Assembly: GCA_947176545.1 (NCBI GenBank)
Contig: CAMWRB010000023.1
Coordinates: 1 to 10,805 of the forward strand
DNA length: 10,805 bases
Source of the DNA: an uncultured Porphyromonadaceae bacterium
GTDB taxonomy: Bacteria > Bacteroidota > Bacteroidia > Bacteroidales > Muribaculaceae
Reading direction: 5' to 3'
The notes below the pieces were generated by a model, which saw only the letters and a list, made by a program, of their open reading frames with translations, did not search any database and was not told where the DNA came from. Positions 6,914 through 10,805 of this stretch are shown here, piece after piece (within the stretch, counting starts at the first letter, position 1; each line of letters starts with the position of its first letter). The position numbers were made by a program, and so were the translations under genes.

Positions 6914-7644
6914 TTCGGCTCAATGGGGTTGATGAGAGGAAGCCGTGATGTCACGGCCAGCATGTCGTCGCTATCGGTGTCTCCGATTCTGACAGCCTGC
7001 ATTCCGACCGAACGAGCCGCCTGACAGTTGTCCTCAGAGTCATCGAGCATCAGTGTCTCCTCCGGGTTAAGACGGTATCTGTCGAGAAGGATGCGGAATA
7101 TGGCAGGGTCCGGTTTGCATGTCAGCTCCTGAAAACTTGCCACGATGCCGTCGAAGTAGTCGTTGATGGTGAGTCCCTCTCCGCGGAATGCATTGGTTAT
7201 CCAGCCGTTATACATCACCGGATTGGTGTTGGAGAGTACGAAAGTCCGGTATCCGGCGCGCCTGATATATCTGAGCCGAGCAAGTCGTTCTGTCGGTATG
7301 TCTATGAGAAATCGGTCGAAAGCGCAGGTGATTTGAGCATCGGTAGCACCCGGACATCTTGAGCGAATCAAGTCAAAGAATTCCCCGGCCTCGACACGTC
7401 CCGTCTCCAGTCCCAGAAAGGGTTCTTCCTGACGGTACAGGCCCAGCAGCGTGTCAGCCTCGGCGAGACCGAGCTCCTGAAGTGCAGCGACAGCGCGATT
7501 ACGGTCGAGGTTAATGACCACCCCGCCGAGGTCAAAAATGATATTCTTAATTCCCGATATGACAGCCATCGGACTTTCTATATAGAAATCGGCGGAGACC
7601 TTCTGAGGAGGTACGAATTCGCCGGTCGGCATATTAATCTGCAT
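6910..7644 (-). CDS. HAD-superfamily phosphatase (YihX-like subclass)
   Basis: Cytoplasmic Mg-dependent phosphatase with a Rossmann-like HAD core. Numbered from the ATG at 7644, motif I is FDLGGV with nucleophile Asp38; Gly replaces the second Asp, as in the YihX subclass. Motif II is VLSNTN with Ser138, motif III is CKPDP with Lys177, and motif IV is LDDSEDN with Asp201 and Asp202. Residues between motifs I and II form the usual helical cap. The first 25 residues have no counterpart in typical members, so the ATG at 7569 (about 219 residues) is a serious alternative start. The stop overlaps the ribF start by 4 bp, so the two are coupled. An action on a flavin-pathway phosphate such as the pyrimidine precursor of lumazine, or FMN, is attractive but is inferred from neighbourhood only. 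Confidence 0.88.
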   Translation of the reverse strand: MQINMPTGEFVPPQKVSADFYIESPMAVISGIKNIIFDLGGVVINLDRNRAVAALQELGLAEADTLLGLYRQEEPFLGLETGRVEAGEFFDLIRSRCPGATDAQITCAFDRFLIDIPTERLARLRYIRRAGYRTFVLSNTNPVMYNGWITNAFRGEGLTINDYFDGIVASFQELTCKPDPAIFRILLDRYRLNPEETLMLDDSEDNCQAARSVGMQAVRIGDTDSDDMLAVTSRLPLINPIEPK

Positions 7645-7672
7645 TTATGACAAAGCTCTATGATTACGGTTG

Positions 7673-7680
7673 CAAAAATA
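7673..7680 (-). promoter_or_regulatory. Possible -7 element for the HAD-ribF operon
   Basis: On the minus strand this reads TATTTTTG, a full match to TAnnTTTG, in an AT-rich stretch 28 bp before the ATG at 7644. No TTTG lies 19-21 bp upstream, so only half of the promoter is supported. This is the only promoter-like site near the head of the nine-gene minus-strand run. Confidence 0.35.
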
Positions 7681-7778
7681 ATAAAAAAAATAATATCGCG
7701 AGTCAGCTGCACCCTGCCGGATTGGAGGGATTAGCTTATTCTCATTATTACCGTGAGTATGGGATTACGTGTATAAAT

Positions 7779-7818
7779 AAAGCAGAGTCGTATCCATGAC
7801 AAGAAACGACTCCGCTTT
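7779..7818 (-). terminator. Rho-independent-type terminator after slyD
   Basis: AAAGCAGAGTCGT (7779-7791) and ACGACTCCGCTTT (7806-7818) pair over 13 positions with one A-C mismatch around a 14-nt loop. On the minus strand the hairpin is followed by a T-rich tail (TTTATTTAT), as needed to end slyD transcripts 44 bp past its stop. The plus-strand tail is also T-rich but no plus-strand gene precedes it. Confidence 0.7.
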
Positions 7819-7862
7819 TACTATATTCACCTAATATATTTACCTGTATCAAACATTTACGA

Positions 7863-8459
7863 TTAGTGGCATCCTCCGCAGCACTTGCCGTCGTCAGTGT
7901 GGCCTTCACCACCGCAGCAACCGCCTTCATGCTCGCCACAGCCACCTCCGCAGCATCCGCCACAACCTTCGGCACCCTTTATCTCCTCTGGTGTGGCATC
8001 GCGCACCTCAATGACTTCACCGGCATATGTCACTGTCTTGCCGGCAAACGGGTGGTTAAAGTCCATCTTGATGTGCTTGTCGGTGATTTCAAGCACTTTA
8101 CCCTGTATGCGCAACCCTTCGGCTGTCATCATCGGCAATAATGCACCGACCATAACCTCCTCGGCCAGCTTACCGTCCCGCTCGAAAATCTGACGCTCAA
8201 GAGTAACTACATTTTCTTCGTAACGGTCACCGAACGCAGCTGCCGGTGGTAAAGTGATTTCAAAACGGTCACCTGTACCCAGACCATCGAGAGCCGCAAT
8301 AAGACCGGGCACCACGTCCTGACTCACACCATAGATTAACTCATCGGGAGCATCGGCGGGAACTTCAAAAAGCAATGCACCGTCTGTGGCATCGGTAAGC
8401 TTATAGGTATAACTCACATACTTGTTCGGGCCTACTTTCTCTTCTTTATTTTCACTCAT
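7863..8459 (-). CDS. slyD: SlyD-type FKBP peptidyl-prolyl cis-trans isomerase
   Basis: Cytoplasmic prolyl isomerase and chaperone with a metal-binding tail. From the ATG at 8459 the protein has 198 residues. The FKBP part covers about 12-75 and 137-155, interrupted by an insert-in-flap chaperone domain (about 82-135). The SlyD hallmark NHPFAGKTVTY is at 135-145. The last 37 residues hold nine Cys and three His in CC, CGGC and EHE patterns, fitting nickel or zinc binding as in E. coli SlyD, which supplies nickel to hydrogenase; no hydrogenase or urease genes are nearby. Starts at 8519 and 8477 exist in frame, but 8459 has AAAGGA about 10 nt upstream and matches the family N-terminus. A terminator follows at 7779-7818. 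pfkA ends 160 bp upstream. Confidence 0.92.
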   Translation of the reverse strand: MSENKEEKVGPNKYVSYTYKLTDATDGALLFEVPADAPDELIYGVSQDVVPGLIAALDGLGTGDRFEITLPPAAAFGDRYEENVVTLERQIFERDGKLAEEVMVGALLPMMTAEGLRIQGKVLEITDKHIKMDFNHPFAGKTVTYAGEVIEVRDATPEEIKGAEGCGGCCGGGCGEHEGGCCGGEGHTDDGKCCGGCH

Positions 8460-8619
8460 TATATCTTTTCCTTTCATGTATGGGATGTCATACTGCCGTG
8501 CGTGAGGAATATCACTCACACTCTTTTCTGACCGTCAGTATTTACATCCGGTGATTATATTGACTTTTCTATATCCTTTCTATGCAAAAATCATGCCAAT
8601 CATCCGTATGCTACACGGA

Positions 8620-9600
8620 TTATATGGACAGGCGGCGCAATGTGGCCAGCAGTTCGCGGTTTATCGGCTTGTCATTCTTGATGGCCTTGGTAAAGGGCAC
8701 ATACACAATTTCATCATTCTTGATACCAATCATGACATTACGCTGGTCGTCCTGCAGGGCATCAATCGCCGCTGAACCCATTCGGGAAGCCAAGATACGG
8801 TCAAAGGCAGTCGGACTACCGCCTCTTTGCAGATGACCCAGAATCGATACACGCACGTCATATCCGGGATATTCAGCCTTCACACGTTCGGCAAGCCCCA
8901 TAGCACCACCTGTGATTGGTGACTCCGCTACAAGAACAATCGAGGAGTTCTTCGACTTGCGGAATCCGTTCTGAATCAGCTCTGCGAGCTGGTCAACCTG
9001 AGTTGAAATCTCAGGAATGATAGCGGCCTCAGCGCCGGAAGCTATAGCACCGTTGAGCGCGAGGAATCCTGCATCACGACCCATCACCTCGATAAAGAAC
9101 AGGCGCTCGTGGGAAGTCGCTGTGTCGCGTATCTTATCGACGCAATCCATAATTGTATTGAGGGCTGTGTCATAACCTATTGTAGAGTCCGTACCATACA
9201 GGTCATTGTCTATCGTGCCCGGCAGACCAATGATAGGATATGAGTACTCATTGGCAAATATGCGTGCTCCCGTCAGAGAGCCGTCACCACCGATTACCAC
9301 AAGCGCATCTATCTCATGACGACGCAATACGTCATAGGCACACTGACGGCCCTCCGGAGTCTGAAACTCCGCGCAACGGGCTGTCTTCAATATTGTGCCC
9401 CCTCGCTGAATGATGTTGGAGACATTCTGAGTCGAAAACTCCTGAATCTCATCTGTGATAAGGCCACGATAGCCTCGGTAGATACCATATACACGATAAC
9501 CCGCAAATATTCCCGCACGCGTCACCGCACGGATAGCTGCATTCATACCCGGAGCATCACCGCCGGAAGTCAGAATACCGATTGATTTTATATTTGTCAT
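8620..9600 (-). CDS. pfkA: ATP-dependent 6-phosphofructokinase
   Basis: Committing step of glycolysis: fructose 6-phosphate plus ATP gives fructose 1,6-bisphosphate. The 326 residues match bacterial PfkA. The N-terminal ATP-binding [15 protein letters not shown] is at 10-24, GGDGS at 104-108 and LPGTIDND at 126-133, with catalytic Asp131. Gly at both GGDG and PGTIDND, where pyrophosphate enzymes have Asp and Lys, marks this as ATP-dependent. MGRDAG (173-178) and [14 protein letters not shown] (255-268) bind substrate and effector. It is probably transcribed alone: the upstream gap carries a 9-mer repeat array and no perfect promoter, and 160 bp separate it from slyD. A short hairpin at 8602-8620 with T residues further on may end the transcript, but it is weak. 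Confidence 0.97.
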   Translation of the reverse strand: MTNIKSIGILTSGGDAPGMNAAIRAVTRAGIFAGYRVYGIYRGYRGLITDEIQEFSTQNVSNIIQRGGTILKTARCAEFQTPEGRQCAYDVLRRHEIDALVVIGGDGSLTGARIFANEYSYPIIGLPGTIDNDLYGTDSTIGYDTALNTIMDCVDKIRDTATSHERLFFIEVMGRDAGFLALNGAIASGAEAAIIPEISTQVDQLAELIQNGFRKSKNSSIVLVAESPITGGAMGLAERVKAEYPGYDVRVSILGHLQRGGSPTAFDRILASRMGSAAIDALQDDQRNVMIGIKNDEIVYVPFTKAIKNDKPINRELLATLRRLSI

Positions 9601-9696
9601 AAATGTGGATGATATTTATAAATATTCTCTTATAGTTAAAATGAAATTTATACTCAAATTGTTTGCCTGCCGCGATTTTTACTCCCCATACAATTG

Positions 9697-9732
9697 GTCT
9701 GACACGTCTGAAAAGTCTGACAAGTCAGAATA
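9697..9732 (+). repeat. Array of 9-bp GTCTGACAN repeats, left of the four helix bundle gene
   Basis: Four units in exact 9-bp phase: GTCTGACAC (9697), GTCTGAAAA (9706), GTCTGACAA (9715) and GTCAGAATA (9724). TCTGAC and GTCAGA at 9716-9729 form a 6-bp inverted repeat with an AA spacer. The array lies 24 bp past the stop of the four helix bundle gene and about 100 bp before pfkA. Its GACACGTCTGA (9701-9711) recurs exactly at 10455-10465 on the other side of the gene. No spacers are present, so it is not a CRISPR. Confidence 0.75.
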
Positions 9733-9755
9733 TCAGAATCATTGTGTCAGTATAA

Positions 9756-10322
9756 CTATTTAAAATCCCTTTGACCGGTTCTATATTCAAGCCGTGCACG
9801 GGTCATTCTCTCTCTTATACCACCCTGCTCTAAAAACATCTTCTGCTGTCTTTCAATCAATCGCCTTAGCATGTATGTTGCCTGGTGTATCAAAGTGATA
9901 CATAAATTGCAAATTTCTTCATCGTTTATACGCGGCAACAACTCTGAATAACTCTGTATGACAGAATTACTTCGGCAATATTCTCTCAACCGGTGATAAC
10001 GCGAATTCTCTTTGCTCCACAATGATAGGTTTCTGACTCTTAGATAATCCTCATAATCAATTAGAAGCTCTTCAAGACTGGCTTTAGCAACATTTGTCAG
10101 TTTTATTTCTGTCTCCGTAGATGTTGTTGCAGACATACTCCCCTCGGCAATATTCTGTTTGCCTGAGCGGGCTGCCTGAATCATCTGGTCTATTGTTCGG
10201 TCACGAATATCAAGGTAATGATGAGCAAAATAGAACGTGATGTCATATACAACTTCGGCTATCCGGTAAACCCTAAGGTTTCTATAGCCACCCTTATTCT
10301 TAAGAAATGTATTCGCGTCCAT
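9756..10322 (-). CDS. Four helix bundle suffix domain protein (S23/Avd-like)
   Basis: A 188-residue helical protein. The N-terminal part (about 12-98) belongs to the four helix bundle family related to S23, which is encoded in 23S rRNA intervening sequences, and to Avd of diversity-generating retroelements. The signature QMIQAARSGKQNIAEGS is at 46-62, and NLRVYRIAEVVYDIT precedes it. From about residue 99 comes the extra 'suffix' part found in a Bacteroidales subfamily, ending in FLEQGGIRERMTRARLEYR (163-181). The protein is basic and lacks a signal peptide or membrane helix; nucleic-acid binding is plausible but unproven for this subgroup. It stands alone between pfkA and tRNA genes, and both sides carry 9-bp GTCTGAC arrays. 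A promoter-like site is at 10343-10375. No reverse transcriptase or template repeat is present, so it is not part of a retroelement here. Confidence 0.88.
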   Translation of the reverse strand: MDANTFLKNKGGYRNLRVYRIAEVVYDITFYFAHHYLDIRDRTIDQMIQAARSGKQNIAEGSMSATTSTETEIKLTNVAKASLEELLIDYEDYLRVRNLSLWSKENSRYHRLREYCRSNSVIQSYSELLPRINDEEICNLCITLIHQATYMLRRLIERQQKMFLEQGGIRERMTRARLEYRTGQRDFK

Positions 10323-10342
10323 ATCCCTGATACTAATATCTT

Positions 10343-10375
10343 CAAAAATAATGAAATTTATTGATACAAGGCAAC
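10343..10375 (-). promoter_or_regulatory. Probable promoter of the four helix bundle gene
   Basis: On the minus strand TATTTTTG (10350-10343) matches the -7 consensus. GTTG (10375-10372) lies 21 bp upstream, three of four positions of TTTG. The -7 element is 20 bp before the ATG at 10322, giving a very short leader like that of the XRE gene. Confidence 0.45.
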
Positions 10376-10450
10376 TAATTGGGAGAATTTACCACATATT
10401 CTATAAATTTCAGTGTAATTTCAATTTTATACGGAAACCTATCTGTGATA

Positions 10451-10486
10451 ATCAGACACGTCTGACGCATCAGACGTGTCTGACAT
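10451..10486. repeat. 9-bp repeat array forming a perfect 14-bp inverted repeat
   Basis: Four 9-bp units in phase: ATCAGACAC (10451), GTCTGACGC (10460), ATCAGACGT (10469) and GTCTGACAT (10478). Because units alternate in orientation, 10452-10465 (TCAGACACGTCTGA) and 10470-10483 (TCAGACGTGTCTGA) are perfect reverse complements around a CGCA loop. Each arm is itself a 6-2-6 palindrome. There is no T-tract after it on either strand, so it is not a standard terminator. The unit matches the array at 9697-9732, so the pair brackets the four helix bundle gene. Confidence 0.85.
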
Positions 10487-10554
10487 TGCTAATCCCTTCA
10501 ATCCGGCAGGGCGTAGCTGACTCGCGATATTAGTTTTTGTCGGATTTTATATTT

Positions 10555-10576
10555 GCACTTTTTTCGCACTTTTTTC
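10555..10576 (+). repeat. 11-bp tandem duplication upstream of the tRNA promoter
   Basis: GCACTTTTTTC occurs twice head-to-tail at 10555-10565 and 10566-10576, ending 18 bp before the -33 element. T-tracts in helical phase like these could act as an UP-element-like activator of a strong stable-RNA promoter. That role is inferred. Confidence 0.6.
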
Positions 10577-10594
10577 AATAAATGTCGGAATAAT

Positions 10595-10626
10595 TTTGTG
10601 GGATTGAAAAAAAAGTATTACTTTTG
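10595..10626 (+). promoter_or_regulatory. Promoter of the tRNA-Tyr/tRNA-Gly operon
   Basis: TTTG (10595-10598) and TACTTTTG (10619-10626) are 20 bp apart, a full match to the Bacteroidetes sigma consensus. Transcription would begin near 10633, about 26 nt before the mature tRNA-Tyr 5' end. The -33 TTTG is also the end of a second -7-like TAATTTTG (10591-10598), which has no matching -33. Confidence 0.75.
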
Positions 10627-10630
10627 TGAT

Positions 10631-10651
10631 GTCATTGTTGAGAACGATGAC
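10631..10651 (+). other. Hairpin in the tRNA precursor leader
   Basis: GTCATTGTT (10631-10639) pairs with AACGATGAC (10643-10651) over nine positions, one a G-U wobble, around a GAG loop. It begins about where transcription is predicted to start and ends 7 nt before tRNA-Tyr. It would cap the 5' leader that RNase P removes. No T-tract follows, so it is not a terminator. Confidence 0.5.
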
Positions 10652-10658
10652 ACCAAAA

Positions 10659-10741
10659 GGGCGAATACCAGAGTGGCCAAATGGGGCAGACTGTAAATCT
10701 GCTGGTTTATACCTTCGGTGGTTCGAATCCATCTTCGCCCA
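10659..10741 (+). tRNA. tRNA-Tyr (anticodon GTA)
   Basis: An 83-nt class II tRNA. Acceptor arms GGGCGAA (10659-10665) and TTCGCCC (10734-10740) pair fully, with discriminator A10741. The anticodon stem GCAGA/TCTGC encloses loop CTGTAAA with GTA at 10693-10695. A long variable arm (from about 10703) and the T-arm with TTCGAAT follow. CCA is not encoded. tRNA-Gly starts 14 bp downstream in the same transcript. Confidence 0.97.
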
Positions 10742-10755
10742 CTATTTTCTCTTCT

Positions 10756-10805
10756 GCGGAAGTAGCTCAGTCGATAGAGCATCAGCCTTCCAAGCTGAGG
10801 GTCGC
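10756..10805 (+). tRNA. tRNA-Gly (anticodon TCC), 3' end cut by the window
   Basis: Acceptor 5' strand GCGGAAG (10756-10762), then TA, and a standard D-arm (GCTCAG to GAGC). The anticodon stem TCAGC/GCTGA (10782-10786 and 10794-10798) encloses loop CTTCCAA with TCC at 10789-10791. The variable loop begins before the window ends; the T-arm and 3' acceptor strand are not seen. Spacing from tRNA-Tyr implies one precursor. Confidence 0.93.

Larger units (their letters stand above)
10323..10658. other. Intergenic region between the four helix bundle gene and tRNA-Tyr
   Basis: These 336 bp contain no convincing gene. From left to right they hold a minus-strand promoter-like site (10343-10375), a 10-bp inverted repeat TGAAATTTAT/ATAAATTTCA (10352-10361 and 10403-10412), the 9-mer array with a perfect 14-bp inverted repeat (10451-10486), an isolated TATATTTG (10548-10555), an 11-bp tandem duplication (10555-10576), the tRNA promoter (10595-10626) and a leader hairpin (10631-10651). 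The stretch is markedly AT-rich. Confidence 0.7.

Noticed and set aside
7748..7975. Minus-strand ORF of 75 codons
   Set aside because: Its upstream half is an off-frame reading of the slyD Cys/Gly tail and its downstream half crosses the terminator hairpin.
8460..8519. N-terminal extension of slyD to the ATG at 8519
   Set aside because: The extra residues are unlike SlyD, and the ATG at 8459 has a purine-rich AAAGGA upstream at suitable spacing.
8602..8620. Hairpin ATCCGT/ACGGAT as the pfkA terminator
   Set aside because: Only a 6-bp stem overlapping the stop codon, with the T-run about 12 nt further on; too weak to list as a feature.
9756..10322. Diversity-generating retroelement (Avd gene)
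   Set aside because: The protein is related to Avd, but no reverse transcriptase, template repeat or variable repeat is present in the window.
9640..10361. 12-bp direct repeat AATGAAATTTAT at 9640-9651 and 10350-10361 as a target-site duplication
   Set aside because: The copies do not enclose the right 9-mer array, the motif is AT-rich and partly palindromic, and a chance match in such DNA is plausible.
9697..10486. CRISPR array
   Set aside because: Units are only 9 bp, contiguous and without spacers, and no cas genes are present.
10351..10533. Plus-strand ORF of 60 codons
   Set aside because: It spans the inverted repeat and AT-rich intergenic DNA, has no recognisable domain, and its start overlaps a minus-strand promoter-like site.
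10547..10732. Minus-strand ORF of 61 codons beginning MDSNHRRYKPADLQSA
   Set aside because: It is the antisense reading of tRNA-Tyr, a well-known spurious annotation; the tRNA fold accounts for the sequence.

Overview
The window looks like a chromosomal segment from a Bacteroidales gut-type bacterium, plausibly of the Muribaculaceae; the family is an inference. Three things point that way. Promoters match the Bacteroidetes sigma consensus (TTTG, about 19-21 bp, TAnnTTTG). Shine-Dalgarno sequences are mostly absent or weak. Gene content and order (recF next to a DUF721/DciA-like gene, a four helix bundle suffix protein, ribH near recF) are typical of the order. Almost all coding sequence is on the minus strand, so transcription runs right to left.

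Left edge (1-504): one plus-strand gene encodes a small HipB-like XRE regulator. It has a near-ideal promoter and repeats over its start, but no HipA toxin gene follows. Its reading frame runs tail-to-tail into ribH.

Main minus-strand run (7644 down to 423): a HAD phosphatase, RibF fused to a GT2 glycosyltransferase, uracil phosphoribosyltransferase (upp), recF, a DUF721/DciA-like protein, a hotdog acyl-CoA thioesterase, a KdsD-type SIS isomerase, a TPR-like protein and lumazine synthase (ribH). Gaps are at most about 75 bp and several genes overlap, so this is probably one long operon or a few nested ones. It combines flavin synthesis (RibH, RibF, perhaps the HAD enzyme), DNA repair and replication (RecF, DUF721), pyrimidine salvage (Upp) and envelope sugar supply (the SIS isomerase).

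Middle (7645-9600): a terminator hairpin, a SlyD-type FKBP prolyl isomerase with a Cys/His-rich metal-binding tail, and ATP-dependent phosphofructokinase (pfkA).

Right part (9601-10805): a four helix bundle suffix protein flanked on both sides by arrays of a 9-bp GTCTGAC-type repeat. The right array forms a perfect 14-bp inverted repeat. Then comes a tRNA promoter with an upstream 11-bp tandem duplication, tRNA-Tyr(GTA) and the start of tRNA-Gly(TCC), cut by the window end.

The most unusual observations are the in-frame RibF-glycosyltransferase fusion, the four helix bundle gene bracketed by phased 9-mer repeats (with a related GTC-phased repeat between upp and recF), and the orphan HipB-like gene. 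No complete defence system, CRISPR array, insertion sequence or phage gene was seen.
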